Assembly (NCBI RefSeq): GCF_014696135.1
Contig: NZ_JACJPP010000007.1
Location: forward strand, 868,001 to 932,000
Direction: 5' to 3'
Source: Nodosilinea sp. FACHB-141
Lineage (GTDB): Bacteria > Cyanobacteriota > Cyanobacteriia > Phormidesmidales > Phormidesmidaceae
Length of the DNA stretch: 64,000 nt
The notes under the pieces are model-generated. The model saw nothing but the letters and a program-made list of their open reading frames with translations. It was not told the origin of the DNA and searched no databases. Shown here one piece after another: positions 1 to 15,667 of the stretch; the first letter of the stretch is position 1, and each line of letters begins with the position of its first letter. Position numbers and translations under genes: made by a program.

Positions 1-1464
1 TAGCGCCAGCAGTTCCTCTGCGGTGACTGTGATCAGCGAGAGCGCGTTGTTAAACGACAGGGCATTGGCCACGTCGTTTTGAGAAATACCGCCGGCGGGT
101 TTTACTCCAGGGATTTCTTCATTGGGCAACAGCTCAGCGTTGCCCGTACCGCCTGCGGGCACCAGCGTTTGGCCAATGTTGTTGCGGATGCCGCCGCCGT
201 TTTTGAGCGAAATGACTGCCGCCGGGTCAACTTCCTTAGCGATCGCCAGGTTGGCATCGGCGGTGAGATTGCCGAGATTGGTTTCCTGGGTACGTACCGC
301 ACCCCGGTTGCCGTTGAGAAATACTTCGCTAACGCCAAACACGTTGCTTTCGGTGGCAATAATTGTCTCGCGCAGGGCAGCGGTGATAGCCGCGATCGCC
401 GGATCCGCCAGTCCTTCACCGCCTACGGCGGCAACGCCTGCCTCGTCGGTGGCGTAGGCTCCGCTGACAGTTGGGTCGTAGCTCTCGGGCAGAAGCACGC
501 CGTTTTCGTCGAAGTCCATCACCAGGCGACCGACATACTTGTAGTTGCCGTCGGTGTTGACTACGGCGATAGGGTTGCCGTCGGCACCGGTTTGAATAAT
601 AGGGTAAGCACCTTGGCTGGTATCGTTGGCGCGGGGGCGATCGTTCTCGTCAAAGAGACGAGTGTTGGAGCCACCGGCAACGATGATATCGACATTCGAT
701 AGCCGCTGGGCCAGCTCTTGCTCGATGGCAATCTGCTGCATGTGGGCCAGCAGCACAACTTTGTCAATGTCGGAGTTGGCGGCTAGCAGGGCATCGACAT
801 CGGCCTGAATTTCGGCAGCCAGGGCGTCGAGCTGTTTGGGTGTGGGGCTGCTATCAAAGGGCTGGGGCAGCACTGTGACAGTACCAGGGTTAGAGATGCG
901 CACATTGACGTTGCTGATGGTGGGAGTTGTGGCCCCCACCACGCCGATACGCTCGCCATTGACCTCAATTACTGTGGAGGCGGCGATGCCGTTAGGTTGG
1001 GGAGCGGCGGCATCGGGCACGACTAGATCGGCCAGGTTGGCGTCGGTGCTGAAGTCGAGATTGCCGCTTAGGTAAGGAAACGCTGTTCCAGCAAATGATT
1101 CGTCGATTTCTGTAGTTGGATCGTCTTCGCTACCACCAATCAGATCGGCCACCAGAGCAGTACCTTGGTCAAACTCGTGGTTGCCAAAAGCGATCGCCTG
1201 AAACCCCAGGGCGTTTTGAATTAAGATATCGCCACGCCCGGCACCGCCAAACGCGTCAGTACTGGCATTGAAAAATACGCCAGGAATGTACGCATCCCCG
1301 GACGACAGAATCAGCGTATTGGCAAAGCCTGCTACGCCATCACCATCAATATCTTGATTTTTTAGAGCATTTAATACGGCTGAGAACCGAGGAGCATCGT
1401 CAAGGGCGGTAATATTGCCCTCTTGATCAGCGGCGTGGAAAAGTTGGAGCGTGAAGTCAGCCAT
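1..1464 (-). CDS. Bifunctional metallophosphatase/5'-nucleotidase family protein (3' end beyond window)
   Basis: The reading frame stays open for 488 codons to the left edge, so the C-terminus is missing. The protein begins MADFTLQLFHAADQEG, then has a calcineurin-like phosphoesterase domain with the metal-binding GNHEFDQG motif (about residues 95-102), a GGSNTRLF stretch near 260, and the start of a 5'-nucleotidase C-terminal domain (LGNLTADANL, KNGGGIRNN) near 430-470. The family hydrolyses nucleotides or other phosphomonoesters outside the cytoplasm. No classical signal peptide is visible; cyanobacterial members often start this way and carry C-terminal export or calcium-binding repeats, which would lie off-window. 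An in-frame ATG at 1521 would add 19 residues; I prefer 1464 because the conserved family N-terminus starts there. Family call secure, substrate unknown. Confidence 0.85.
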   Translation of the reverse strand, partial: MADFTLQLFHAADQEGNITALDDAPRFSAVLNALKNQDIDGDGVAGFANTLILSSGDAYIPGVFFNASTDAFGGAGRGDILIQNALGFQAIAFGNHEFDQGTALVADLIGGSEDDPTTEIDESFAGTAFPYLSGNLDFSTDANLADLVVPDAAAPQPNGIAASTVIEVNGERIGVVGATTPTISNVNVRISNPGTVTVLPQPFDSSPTPKQLDALAAEIQADVDALLAANSDIDKVVLLAHMQQIAIEQELAQRLSNVDIIVAGGSNTRLFDENDRPRANDTSQGAYPIIQTGADGNPIAVVNTDGNYKYVGRLVMDFDENGVLLPESYDPTVSGAYATDEAGVAAVGGEGLADPAIAAITAALRETIIATESNVFGVSEVFLNGNRGAVRTQETNLGNLTADANLAIAKEVDPAAVISLKNGGGIRNNIGQTLVPAGGTGNAELLPNEEIPGVKPAGGISQNDVANALSFNNALSLITVTAEELLAL

Positions 1465-1873
1465 GGATAACACTTGGGGGGCACATCGGGTAGCCAATGC
1501 TACGAAGTTATCTTCGGCCATTACTCACGGCAGCACTTAATGGCAAGGCTAAGTGGCTAGTAAGCTTTGATTAAAAATTGCTTAACAGACGAGCCTTTCA
1601 AGCGTCCTCAGCTGAGTTTTTGATGTTGCTGAATTGAAGTATGCGTATGAAGGGATAAATGGCCGTTTGCCCTTAGGAGAGAGGTTGCAGTTTTGATTCG
1701 TACCTATATTCAGCGACCCGAATTTTCATAAGGAAGCAAACTGCGGAGATAAAAAGTTAATGACCGGGGCCTAGAGCTAAGGACAGGCATCGGGCCACGC
1801 TTTAGAATGACTTCACCGGGATACCCGACACGCTAATGCCCTAGCGGCACCAAACAATCTAGAGAAATTTCCT
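1465..1873. other. Intergenic region, divergent metallophosphatase/galE
   Basis: About 410 bases between two divergent genes, so it should hold promoters for both. It is more AT-rich than its surroundings (for example 1560-1640). I see no ORF with a convincing ribosome-binding site, no strong hairpin and no repeat. An in-frame upstream start for the left gene (1521) falls inside it. Confidence 0.5.
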
Positions 1874-2872
1874 ATGACAACGGATCTAAAAACAATTTTG
1901 GTTACGGGAGGCGCTGGCTACATTGGCAGCCATACCGTCATGGCACTTCAGCAGGCTGGCTACAGAGTGCTGATTCTAGACAACCTGGTCTATGGCCATC
2001 GGGACCTAGTAGAGACGGCTCTGAAGGCTGAGCTAATTGTCGGCAGTACCCTAGACAAGGCGCTGCTCAAGGATGTCTTTAACCGTTACGACATCAGTGC
2101 AGTTATGCATTTCTCAGCCTACGCCTACGTTGGAGAGTCGGTAAGCGATCCCAGCAAATATTACGAAAACAACGTGGTGGGTACTCTATCGCTGCTCGAT
2201 GCCATGGTTGAGGCGGGCGTCAAGACATTTGTGTTCTCGTCTACCTGTGCTACCTACGGTGTACCTCAGGAGATGCCGATCACCGAGACTCATCCCCAAA
2301 ACCCCATCAATCCCTATGGCATGACTAAGCTGATGGTGGAGCGGATTCTGAGCGACTACGATAAGGCCTACGATTTCAAGTCAGTACGGTTTCGCTATTT
2401 CAACGCTGCTGGTGCCCATCCCAACGGCCTGCTGGGCGAAGACCACAACCCTGAAACTCACCTCATTCCCCTGGTGCTGCAAACGGCTTTGGGCAAGCGG
2501 GAGTCGATCAGCGTTTTTGGTACCGATTACCCCACCCCCGATGGCACTTGTGTGCGCGACTATATCCACGTCTGCGACCTGGCCGATGCTCACATTCTGG
2601 GATTGGAGTACTTGTTGGAGGGCGGTGAAAGCGCCGTCTTTAACCTCGGTAACGGCAGCGGTTTCTCGGTGCGAGAGGTGATCGACGCGGCAGCGCGTAT
2701 CACCGGCAAACCCATCCCGGTGGTCGAGGTGGAACGTCGCCCTGGCGATCCACCGGCGCTGGTCGGCAGCAGCGATCGCGCCCGCAGCATTCTAGGCTGG
2801 AACCCCCAGTACGTTGACATTGACACTATTTTGACCCACGCCTGGGCCTGGCACCAAAAACGCCACGGTTAA
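1874..2872 (+). CDS. galE: UDP-glucose 4-epimerase GalE
   Basis: 332 residues, normal family length. It interconverts UDP-glucose and UDP-galactose in the cytosol, supplying galactose for galactolipids and surface polysaccharides. The N-terminus has the Rossmann NAD-binding motif TGGAGYIGSH (residues 11-20). The extended-SDR catalytic residues are visible as FSSTCATYG (T124 where E. coli has S124) and Y148xxxK152 in YGMTK. The C-terminal substrate-binding part contains RYFNAAGAHP and the conserved VRDYIHVCDLADAH. It stands alone, is convergent with the atp operon, and shares an intergenic terminator with it. Start: ATG at 1874 gives the standard N-terminus. Confidence 0.95.
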   Translation: MTTDLKTILVTGGAGYIGSHTVMALQQAGYRVLILDNLVYGHRDLVETALKAELIVGSTLDKALLKDVFNRYDISAVMHFSAYAYVGESVSDPSKYYENNVVGTLSLLDAMVEAGVKTFVFSSTCATYGVPQEMPITETHPQNPINPYGMTKLMVERILSDYDKAYDFKSVRFRYFNAAGAHPNGLLGEDHNPETHLIPLVLQTALGKRESISVFGTDYPTPDGTCVRDYIHVCDLADAHILGLEYLLEGGESAVFNLGNGSGFSVREVIDAAARITGKPIPVVEVERRPGDPPALVGSSDRARSILGWNPQYVDIDTILTHAWAWHQKRHG

Positions 2873-2948
2873 GGATTTCTGCCTCGGTGGCTGCGCGAAG
2901 GTATTCCTGCAGTATTGCCAGAGGCGAAAGCTATCAGATGTACAAGAA

Positions 2949-2974
2949 AGGCCCCTCACAATTGTGAGGGGCCT
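2949..2974. terminator. Perfect 26-bp palindrome between convergent galE and atpG
   Basis: The arms AGGCCCCTCACAA and TTGTGAGGGGCCT are exact reverse complements with no spacer. The palindrome lies 77 bases after galE and 28 bases after the last gene of the atp operon, so it probably acts as a bidirectional terminator. No long T-tract follows on the plus strand. Confidence 0.75.
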
Positions 2975-3001
2975 AGAGTCGTGAATGTAGGTTTTATTGA
3001 C

Positions 3002-3952
3002 TTAGTTGAGAGAGTTAGCCCCAGCAACTACTTCCAGAATTTCCTGGGTAATGGCGGCCTGACGGGCCTTGTTATAGGTCAGGTTCAGAGTCTTAGCCAG
3101 CTCCTTGGCGTTGTCGCTGGCGTTGTTCATAGCGGTCATACGGGCCGCTAGTTCGCTAGCAGCGGACTCCTGCAGCGCTCGCAGAATTTGGTTATTCAAG
3201 TACAGCGGCAACAGTGCGTCCAAAATTTGCACCGGATCTTGTTCGAAGATCATGTCCTGGGGAAACTCTGCTGGAGCTGGCCCTGCCATCCTCTCCCGCT
3301 CTACCTTAAAGACACCGCCTTTTGTGGTGAGCCGGAAGATTTCGTCGTCAGGTACCTCTAGCCCTTGGGGGTCAAGGGGCAGCAGGGTTTGAATCACCGG
3401 GCGAGAGCTGACCAGCGACACAAAACGGGTGTAAACTAGCTCTACCCGATCGACTTCGTCGGACAGAAATAGCGACAGCAGCTCGTCAGCAATGGTCGAG
3501 GCTTCGGACGCGATGGGAATTTGCTCTAGGCCAGTGAAGCTAGCTTCGATAGGCTGGTCGCGGCGCTTAAAGTACTGGCTGGCCTTGCGGCCCACCAAAA
3601 TAAAGCGGTAGTTTAAGCCTTCGGCAGCCAGTTCCTGGGCTCGAATCTCAGCCTTGCGAATGACGTTGGTGTTGTAGCCGCCGCAAAGGCCGCGATCGCC
3701 GGAGATCACCAGCAGTGCCACTGTCTTCACCTCACGCTGCTTTAGCAGCGGCAGGTCGGTCTCTTCGAATCTGAGGCGGCTTTGCAGACCGTAGAGCACC
3801 TGAGCTAAGCGATCGGCGAAGGGGCGGGTAGCAATCACCTGCTCCTGGGCACGGCGTACCTTAGCCGCCGCCACCAGGCGCATAGCTTCGGTAATCTTAC
3901 GGGTATTTTTTACAGACTTAATGCGGTCTCGAATCGCTTTTAAGTTAGGCAT
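3002..3952 (-). CDS. atpG: F1Fo ATP synthase gamma subunit
   Basis: 316 residues. It is the central rotor shaft of thylakoid F1. The conserved N-terminus [20 protein letters not shown] forms the first long coiled-coil helix. [10 protein letters not shown] sits near residue 88. The C-terminal helix (about 255-316) includes [16 protein letters not shown]. Relative to non-photosynthetic bacteria there is the extra regulatory segment typical of cyanobacteria around residues 195-235, without the redox cysteine pair of chloroplast gamma. Last gene of the operon, 69 bases after atpA, followed by the palindromic terminator at 2949-2974. Some cyanobacterial nomenclature calls this gene atpC. Confidence 0.97.
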   Translation of the reverse strand: MPNLKAIRDRIKSVKNTRKITEAMRLVAAAKVRRAQEQVIATRPFADRLAQVLYGLQSRLRFEETDLPLLKQREVKTVALLVISGDRGLCGGYNTNVIRKAEIRAQELAAEGLNYRFILVGRKASQYFKRRDQPIEASFTGLEQIPIASEASTIADELLSLFLSDEVDRVELVYTRFVSLVSSRPVIQTLLPLDPQGLEVPDDEIFRLTTKGGVFKVERERMAGPAPAEFPQDMIFEQDPVQILDALLPLYLNNQILRALQESAASELAARMTAMNNASDNAKELAKTLNLTYNKARQAAITQEILEVVAGANSLN

Positions 3953-4021
3953 AGTGGATCCCTAAGGGGTCGTCGAGAGCCGGGGCGTTGGCTCATGCAA
4001 CACCCCGGCTAGAACAGGAGG

Positions 4022-6170
<2,149 letters not shown>

Positions 6171-6172
6171 AG

Positions 6173-6694
6173 CTATTCTCCTTGGAGCAGGGCAATGCTG
6201 GAATCGACCAGTCGCCGCTGCAAGTCGTCATTTAACTGACCGGGTAGAGCGGCTTCACTGCGCTCGATCGCCAGAGCCGCAATTCGCTGCTGTAGTTCTC
6301 GCATCACCCGCGCCTCTTGAGAGGTTAGATCTTGGGCGGCGGTGGCCCGCATCCGTTCTACATCGGTTTGAGACTGAGCCAAAATGGCCTCTCGAGTTCG
6401 CTCCGCCGAGGTTTGAGCCTCGGTCAAAATTTTCTTGGCTTCTGACTGAGCCTGAGCCAGCTTTTGCTGCTGCTCTGCCAAAGCGGCAGCGGCTTCCTTC
6501 TTGCGCTGCTCAGCCTCTGCAATCGCCGTAGTAATAGCCGATTGGCGAGTTGATAGGGTCTTCCCTAGAAACTTGCCGCCAAAGTAATACAGCACGCCAA
6601 TGATAATGACCAGATTAATTAGGTTAGTTTCTAGGATGTTGAAATCCACACCAAACCCACCTTCTTCCGCCGCTAATAACCAACCAATAGTCAT
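6173..6694 (-). CDS. atpF: F1Fo ATP synthase subunit b
   Basis: 173 residues from the ATG at 6694. An N-terminal membrane helix (about residues 22-42, NLINLVIIIGVLYYFGG) is followed by a long alanine/glutamine/glutamate-rich helix typical of the dimeric peripheral stalk. The frame could extend 10 codons to a TTG at 6724, but the ATG is preceded by GGAAAGTAGGG and gives a more usual N-terminus (MTIGWLLAAEEGG). It pairs with b' just upstream to make the heterodimeric stalk of photosynthetic bacteria. Confidence 0.93.
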   Translation of the reverse strand: MTIGWLLAAEEGGFGVDFNILETNLINLVIIIGVLYYFGGKFLGKTLSTRQSAITTAIAEAEQRKKEAAAALAEQQQKLAQAQSEAKKILTEAQTSAERTREAILAQSQTDVERMRATAAQDLTSQEARVMRELQQRIAALAIERSEAALPGQLNDDLQRRLVDSSIALLQGE

Positions 6695-6760
6695 ATCCCT
6701 ACTTTCCGTCAACGACGCGGGCAATTCCAGGGGTTAAATCACCCCGTCATCACCGATAGC

Positions 6761-7252
6761 TTAGGCCGCTAAAGAACCCAGCAGCTTGTCCAAAATCTGT
6801 TGGCTCAGCCCATCTACCTGCTGCTCCAGGGTAGCCATGGCCTGATTCTTCTGCTCATCTAGTTCCCGCTGCACTTGCTCTCGCTGGGCCTGGGCCTCTT
6901 GCTGAGCCGTAGCAACGGTTTGAGCCGCAATCTTTTGCGCTTCTTCCTGGGCTTCGGCAATCACCGCTTGGGCCTGGCGGCGGGTTTCGGCCAGTTCTTG
7001 CTGATACTGTTTGGCAATTTGCTCGGCTTTGGCCAAACGCTCTGCCGCATCAACTTGGTTGGAACTAATGTAACCGTCGCGCTCGTCTAAGACTTTGCCC
7101 AGGGGCTTGTAAAACAATACGTTGAGCGCTACCGCTAGCAGCACAAACTGTACGGCCATCAGCGGCAGAGTAGCATCTAGGTCAAAAAGACCACCGCCTT
7201 CCTCAACTGCCTCGGCGGTTTCAACCGCCAGTAACCAAACAAAATTCATCAT
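6761..7252 (-). CDS. atpF2: F1Fo ATP synthase subunit b'
   Basis: 163 residues. It is the diverged duplicate of subunit b that forms a b/b' heterodimer in cyanobacteria and chloroplasts. A short N-terminus ([15 protein letters not shown]) is followed by a membrane helix (about residues 29-49, [19 protein letters not shown]) and a long coiled coil rich in A, E and Q (residues 70-155). The second Met could be the true start. Lies between atpE (c) and atpF. Also called atpG in older cyanobacterial nomenclature. Confidence 0.94.
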   Translation of the reverse strand: MMNFVWLLAVETAEAVEEGGGLFDLDATLPLMAVQFVLLAVALNVLFYKPLGKVLDERDGYISSNQVDAAERLAKAEQIAKQYQQELAETRRQAQAVIAEAQEEAQKIAAQTVATAQQEAQAQREQVQRELDEQKNQAMATLEQQVDGLSQQILDKLLGSLAA

Positions 7253-7366
7253 TGTGGATATGCCCTTTCACTCGGCCCAGGGCCAGCACTACAAGGTGAC
7301 ATCGCGAATTTGAACTTCGACAGGCAGGGAAAAGTATTGACCCTTACCCTGCCCAGCGTTTCGAAT

Positions 7367-7645
<279 letters not shown>

Positions 7646-7773
7646 TTAAACAGGTCGTAGACAACGCTCGATAGGCGTTTCTTATACTGCGGCCCTAAGA
7701 CCACGTCGGCTGGCAGCACCTGCCCTACCAGCCAATATCAAACTGAATGCCCTCAAGAGGAAATCACTGAGGG

Positions 7774-8523
7774 TCATCCATGCTCTTCACCACCATGCCC
7801 CTCGATCGCCTCGCCGATGTAAGCCGCTGCTAGGGTTGCAAAGATCAGCGCCTGAATGGCACTGGTAAACAAACCTAAGACCATTACTGGTAGCGGCACG
7901 AAGAGAGGCACCAGCAAGACCAGTACAGCAACTACCAGCTCATCAGCAAGGATGTTTCCAAACAGACGGAAACTTAGGGAGAGGGGCTTGGTGAAATCTT
8001 CCAAAATGTTGATGGGCAGCAGAATGGGAGTGGGTTCGATGTACTTGGCAAAGTACCCCAGCCCGCGATTGCTAAACCCAGCATAAAAGTAAGCTAAGGA
8101 CGTCAACAGCGCCAGGGCTACGGTGGTATTGATGTCGTTAGTTGGAGCGGCTAACTCACCCGACGGCAGATGAATTAACTTCCAAGGAATCAGCGCCCCT
8201 GACCAGTTGGAGACAAAGATAAACAGGAACAGCGTGCCCACAAAGGGAACCCAGGGCCGGTACTCTTTTTCGCCAATCTGGTTTTTGGCTAGGTCGCGGA
8301 TAAACTCTAGAGCGTACTCCATGAAGTTCTGGAGGCCAGAAGGTACCCGCTGAATGTTGCGGGTGGCCAAGAATGAAACCAACAGCAGAGCGCCAATCAC
8401 AAACCAGGAGGTCAAAAAGACCTGGCCGTGGAGTTTAAGGCCGCCGAGCTGCCAGTACAAATGCTGGCCAACCTCTAGCTTTGCCAGGACTAAGGGATGA
8501 ATCATTAGCATATTGAGCGCCAT
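7774..8523 (-). CDS. atpB: F1Fo ATP synthase subunit a
   Basis: 249 residues. Membrane stator subunit that forms the proton half-channels. It has several hydrophobic helices, the conserved essential-arginine region [19 protein letters not shown] (near residues 181-199, catalytic Arg in SFRLFGN), and the C-terminal [16 protein letters not shown]. Second gene of the operon, after atp1. Called atpI in older cyanobacterial literature. Confidence 0.97.
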   Translation of the reverse strand: MALNMLMIHPLVLAKLEVGQHLYWQLGGLKLHGQVFLTSWFVIGALLLVSFLATRNIQRVPSGLQNFMEYALEFIRDLAKNQIGEKEYRPWVPFVGTLFLFIFVSNWSGALIPWKLIHLPSGELAAPTNDINTTVALALLTSLAYFYAGFSNRGLGYFAKYIEPTPILLPINILEDFTKPLSLSFRLFGNILADELVVAVLVLLVPLFVPLPVMVLGLFTSAIQALIFATLAAAYIGEAIEGHGGEEHG

Positions 8524-8593
8524 CTCTTAAATCGACTTCTCCTTAAGACCTGCCAGGAAAAAGCATGCTATGCTTGGGAACCACCGATCTAGG

Positions 8594-9079
8594 TTAACCA
8601 GACGCCTGGGAAGATCCCGATGGTGATTTTGGCAGCACCGCAGTCCAGAGGGTGTAAGCAATTAACGCCCCCTTGTAGGTCAAAAACCCTAGAAAAACGG
8701 GTACGACCTGAAGCTGCTGCCACTCAGTAGCCACTAAAACCAAACCAACCACTAGGGCTAGTCGGCCGCTGCCTAGCCTTGAGCTTCCGCGCCCAATGTT
8801 GGCCACGCTTTTTGCCAACATCCTCAAGTAAACCACACCGCCGCACGCTCCTATTAAATAATTCAGAGCAATTGGAAGAGAGTAGGCTAGCCAAACGCTA
8901 AAAAAGATTACGCCGGTGAATGCCAGCGTGGTCAACAGCAGATTTTGCTGTAGCTGGTAGTACTCTTCCATGGCTGTCGCCGAAGCCGGAGGGAGACTTT
9001 GACCTTCGGTTTGACCGGGGTCTACTTCTGCCTCGACCTGCTCGACAGGGTCAGTGTGTTCGGAGGGCAATGGGGCCAC
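8594..9079 (-). CDS. atp1: Atp1/AtpI-type ATP synthase operon protein
   Basis: 161 residues from a GTG start. First gene of the operon, a position that is diagnostic. A polar N-terminus rich in E, D and P (residues 1-35) is followed by about four hydrophobic segments (TTLAFTGVIFFSVWLAYS, IALNYLIGACGGVVYL, RLALVVGLVLVAT, VVPVFLGFLTYKGALIAY). In other bacteria AtpI assists c-ring assembly; in cyanobacteria its role is less certain. An internal in-frame ATG at 8971 (MEEYYQLQQNLL) would remove the acidic N-terminus and is a possible alternative start. Confidence 0.85.
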   Translation of the reverse strand: MAPLPSEHTDPVEQVEAEVDPGQTEGQSLPPASATAMEEYYQLQQNLLLTTLAFTGVIFFSVWLAYSLPIALNYLIGACGGVVYLRMLAKSVANIGRGSSRLGSGRLALVVGLVLVATEWQQLQVVPVFLGFLTYKGALIAYTLWTAVLPKSPSGSSQASG

Positions 9080-9207
9080 GAAAGCGCCTAATCCTTAGCC
9101 GTTAAAGGGTTTCGCCTGCTTGGGCAGGCCGCATATGATCATATCACGGCAATAATACTTAATAGACGCTTCTCAAAAGTAAATCCGCTTTCCTCAGCCA
9201 ATCTTGA
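9080..9207 (-). promoter_or_regulatory. Probable atp operon promoter region
   Basis: 128 bases separate atp1 from the methyltransferase on the same strand. On the minus strand a TATGAT hexamer lies within the palindromic TATGATCATA near 9130-9145, and the surroundings are AT-rich (9140-9185). I cannot see a clear -35 at the right spacing, so the transcription start is not fixed; read-through from the methyltransferase is also possible. Confidence 0.35.
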
Positions 9208-10434
9208 TCAAGTCTGCTGGGATGGTTTTAGTAAAATGAGCTGCCTCTGCTGCATCTGCCGTACTGCTTCAAGACTTGCCCCGCTTTGGGATAGCAGATC
9301 GGCAACGCTGGCCTGAGACTGATCAGCAGCGTGACCATTGTGACTGTCGCAGGCTTGTAGAAACTCAAACTCTGTCTGGTCTAAGGAGATGATCTGGTAG
9401 TTGTGGTCAAAGATGCTTTGGCTGGGCCAGCCTTCCATGCAAGGGTTGCGGGTGGGAATAGCGGACAGTAGAGCGGCGTCCTCGTCCCAGCTGAATTGTG
9501 AGTAAGGGGGGCGAGCTAGGAACCACTCGAAGTGAGTGATCTCAGGATCCAGCAGCTCTACTAGGCGATACTGATCTTTCTCAGGCAGCTGCTTGGCGCG
9601 ATCGAGCAGGGCTGGATCTGATGCCAGCAGGCGATCGAGCTGCCAAACTTGAGGGTTGGAAAAACCGACGAATTCTAGACCCGAGGCGTCAATTAGCTCA
9701 AATAGGCTATCTAGGGTGTAATCAACCTCCTGCGGGTGGACGTACATGTCGGCAAAGCATTCATCTCGGTGGTTTTCCATGGCCCAGCGATCGCGCTCTC
9801 GCTGCTTCAATCGATTTCCCTCGGGCAGGCTGGCGAAGATCTGTCGCCCCACCTGTACGCCGTCGCGGTAGTCGCCGCGCTGGCTGCCTTGGACCAGGGC
9901 GATCGCCCGCTGCATCAGCGAGATTTCCCAGCGACCAATGGCGGCGTATACAAATAGATGAATAAAGCCGCCGGGAGCGAGCTTAGTGGCTAAGGCTTGG
10001 AGTCCTCGCAATGGATCGGGCATGTGGTGGATGACGCCGACGCAGTTGATCCAGTCGAACTCGCCCCCGATTTGATCGACGTCGTAAATGCTGAGTTGGC
10101 GAAACTGAACGTTGGTGGCCCCCGACCGGCTACAGCGCTCGGTGGCAGTGGCGATCGCCCGCTCACTTAGATCAATGCCCAGCACCTCAGTGTCTGGGTT
10201 GAGATGGCTAATGTATTCAGTACTCACCCCAGTGCCACACCCTGCATCCAGTACCCGCACCTGATTGGTGTTTGGGGCTGCCCCGGTGCAAAAGCTATGC
10301 ACGGTTGGCCAGTACCAGCGCCAGTTGTACCCCGGTGGAGCTTCATCCAAAAAAGGTTCTGGCGGAAAAGGATAGGTGTTGTACAGGCTGGCCACTGCAT
10401 CGCTGACCGCCTGGGTCTTTGTCGGGTCATCCAT
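9208..10434 (-). CDS. Class I SAM-dependent methyltransferase
   Basis: 408 residues from the ATG at 10434 (a TTG at 10470 would add 12). The N-terminal part has the conserved LYNTYPFPPEPF stretch seen in a cyanobacterial methyltransferase group, followed by the SAM-binding Rossmann core: VLDAGCGTGVSTEYI (motif I), VLGIDLSERAI (motif II) and FDWINCVGVIHHMPDP (motif IV). The C-terminal 200 residues are family-specific, without a motif I recognise. The substrate cannot be read from sequence. It precedes the atp operon on the same strand and is divergent from apcE. Confidence 0.8.
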   Translation of the reverse strand: MDDPTKTQAVSDAVASLYNTYPFPPEPFLDEAPPGYNWRWYWPTVHSFCTGAAPNTNQVRVLDAGCGTGVSTEYISHLNPDTEVLGIDLSERAIATATERCSRSGATNVQFRQLSIYDVDQIGGEFDWINCVGVIHHMPDPLRGLQALATKLAPGGFIHLFVYAAIGRWEISLMQRAIALVQGSQRGDYRDGVQVGRQIFASLPEGNRLKQRERDRWAMENHRDECFADMYVHPQEVDYTLDSLFELIDASGLEFVGFSNPQVWQLDRLLASDPALLDRAKQLPEKDQYRLVELLDPEITHFEWFLARPPYSQFSWDEDAALLSAIPTRNPCMEGWPSQSIFDHNYQIISLDQTEFEFLQACDSHNGHAADQSQASVADLLSQSGASLEAVRQMQQRQLILLKPSQQT

Positions 10435-14195
<3,761 letters not shown>

Positions 14196-14206
14196 ACCGT
14201 TATCCA

Positions 14207-14240
14207 ATAGGTGGGGGTGGTCTCAATCTCCCCACCTATT
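14207..14240 (+). terminator. Hairpin directly after apcE
   Basis: 11-bp perfect stem AATAGGTGGGG/CCCCACCTATT with a 12-base loop, 12 bases past the apcE stop. No T-tract follows, so it may stabilise the apcE 3' end or attenuate transcription rather than stop it fully. Confidence 0.6.
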
Positions 14241-14323
14241 GATCAACAACTTGCTAATTAGCGGTTTTTTGGCAAAGGCATTGTCTCGTCAGTAGTTCTT
14301 CTTAACTCTGTTACGAAATATTA

Positions 14324-14360
14324 AAACCGGGTGATAATTTGCACCCGGTTTATAGTTTTT
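14324..14360 (+). terminator. Intrinsic terminator or attenuator between apcE and apcA
   Basis: 10-bp perfect stem AAACCGGGTG/CACCCGGTTT with loop ATAATTTG, followed by ATAGTTTTT. This is a classical intrinsic terminator and would separate apcE transcription from the more abundant apcAB message. Confidence 0.75.
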
Positions 14361-14591
14361 GAGGATTTAGGGTTTTCCCTGAGCCTCTAAAGTGCTGTTG
14401 CCGTCTGGCTTCAAGAAACTGAGGAAAACTGTTACAAAATATTTCGCGGCTTTGAAGAAGGCTTACGCAATACCGGACAATTAATCGGGAAGGCCGCCAG
14501 AACTGAGGTTCTTTAATAGAGTTAGCTCTGGCTCCGCACCCTTAAATGCCAGTTTCATACATCTGGTCATATTTTTCGGAGGAATCCATCA
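14361..14591 (+). promoter_or_regulatory. apcA promoter/leader region
   Basis: The remaining 231 bases before apcA should hold its promoter. The repeated word TGTTACAAAATATTTCG/TGTTACGAAATATTAAA occurs at about 14310-14323 and 14431-14446, once just before the terminator and once inside this region. The ribosome-binding site GGAGGAA lies at 14578-14584, 8 bases before the apcA ATG. I could not identify a confident -35/-10 pair. Confidence 0.45.
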
Positions 14592-15077
14592 ATGAGTATT
14601 GTCACGAAGTCAATCGTGAATGCCGATGCCGAGGCTCGTTACCTCAGCCCCGGTGAGCTGGATCGCATCAAGGGATTTGTCACCTCTGGTGAGCGTCGTC
14701 TGCGGATTGCTCAGGTGCTAACCGAATCCCGCGAGCGCATCGTCAAGGAAGCCGGCAATCAGCTGTTCCAGAAGCGCCCTGACATTGTTTCTCCCGGTGG
14801 CAACGCCTACGGTGAAGAGATGACCGCCACCTGCCTGCGCGACATGGACTACTACCTGCGTCTCGTCACCTACGGTGTGGTCGCTGGTGACGTTACCCCC
14901 ATCGAAGAAATCGGTCTGGTGGGCGTGCGTGAAATGTACAACTCCCTGGGCACCCCTATCCCCGCTGTGGCTGAGTCTGTGCGCTCCATGAAGGCTGTCG
15001 CAACTGGGCTGCTATCCAGCGAAGATGCTGCTGAAGCCGCATCCTACTTCGACTATGTTGTCGGCGCTATGCAGTAG
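14592..15077 (+). CDS. apcA: Allophycocyanin alpha subunit
   Basis: 161 residues, exact family length. Core phycobiliprotein carrying one phycocyanobilin on C81 in [16 protein letters not shown]. The globin-like fold is recognisable by [22 protein letters not shown] at the N-terminus and the [15 protein letters not shown] turn. It forms trimers with ApcB in the core cylinders and funnels energy to ApcE. Strong Shine-Dalgarno GGAGGAA precedes the ATG. Codon use is biased to C-ending codons, as in highly expressed genes. Confidence 0.98.
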   Translation: MSIVTKSIVNADAEARYLSPGELDRIKGFVTSGERRLRIAQVLTESRERIVKEAGNQLFQKRPDIVSPGGNAYGEEMTATCLRDMDYYLRLVTYGVVAGDVTPIEEIGLVGVREMYNSLGTPIPAVAESVRSMKAVATGLLSSEDAAEAASYFDYVVGAMQ

Positions 15078-15141
15078 TCGCAGCTGCGCTACTCCGTCGA
15101 TTCGTTGTTGAGATTACGTCAGTTCTAAGGAAGCTTCACCA

Positions 15142-15627
15142 ATGCAAGACGCAATTACCTCTGTTATCAATTCCTCCGACGTGCAGGGCAAGTACCTGGA
15201 CGGTTCCGCTCTCGACAAGCTCAAGGCTTACTTCCAAACCGGTGAGCTGCGCGTTCGTGCCGCTAGCACCATCAGCGCTAACGCTGCTGAAATCGTGAAA
15301 GAAGCCGTGGCCAAGTCCCTGCTGTACTCCGATATCACCCGTCCCGGCGGCAACATGTACACCACCCGTCGCTATGCTGCCTGCATCCGCGACCTGGACT
15401 ACTACCTGCGCTACGCCACCTACGCCATGCTGGCTGGGGACCCCTCCATCCTGGATGAGCGTGTGCTCAACGGCCTTAAGGAGACCTACAACTCCCTGGG
15501 TGTACCCATCGGCGCTACCGTCAACTCCATCCAAGCCATGAAAGAAGTAACCGCTAGCCTAGTGGGTGCTGATGCTGGTAAGGAAATGGGCGTTTACTTC
15601 GACTACATCTCCTCTGGCTTGAGCTAG
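15142..15627 (+). CDS. apcB: Allophycocyanin beta subunit
   Basis: 161 residues. Binds phycocyanobilin at C81 ([17 protein letters not shown]). Asn71 in GGNMYTT is the residue usually gamma-N-methylated in beta subunits. It begins [19 protein letters not shown] as in other ApcB. It follows apcA by 64 bases with an AAGGAAG ribosome-binding site and is certainly co-transcribed with it. Codon use is strongly biased, like apcA. Confidence 0.98.
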   Translation: MQDAITSVINSSDVQGKYLDGSALDKLKAYFQTGELRVRAASTISANAAEIVKEAVAKSLLYSDITRPGGNMYTTRRYAACIRDLDYYLRYATYAMLAGDPSILDERVLNGLKETYNSLGVPIGATVNSIQAMKEVTASLVGADAGKEMGVYFDYISSGLS

Positions 15628-15644
15628 TCCAGGCTCATCCATTG

Positions 15645-15667
15645 CGCTTTGGCCGTAGGCCAGAGCG
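15645..15667 (+). terminator. Attenuator-type hairpin between apcB and apcC
   Basis: 10-bp stem CGCTTTGGCC/GGCCAGAGCG (one G.U pair) with a 3-base loop, 17 bases after the apcB stop. There is no T-tract. A stable 3' hairpin here would fit the known excess of apcAB over apcABC transcripts in cyanobacteria; its effect in this strain is inferred. Confidence 0.6.

Noticed and set aside
79..702. Open plus-strand frame of 207 codons
   Set aside because: It is antisense to the metallophosphatase, which has clear family motifs on the other strand.
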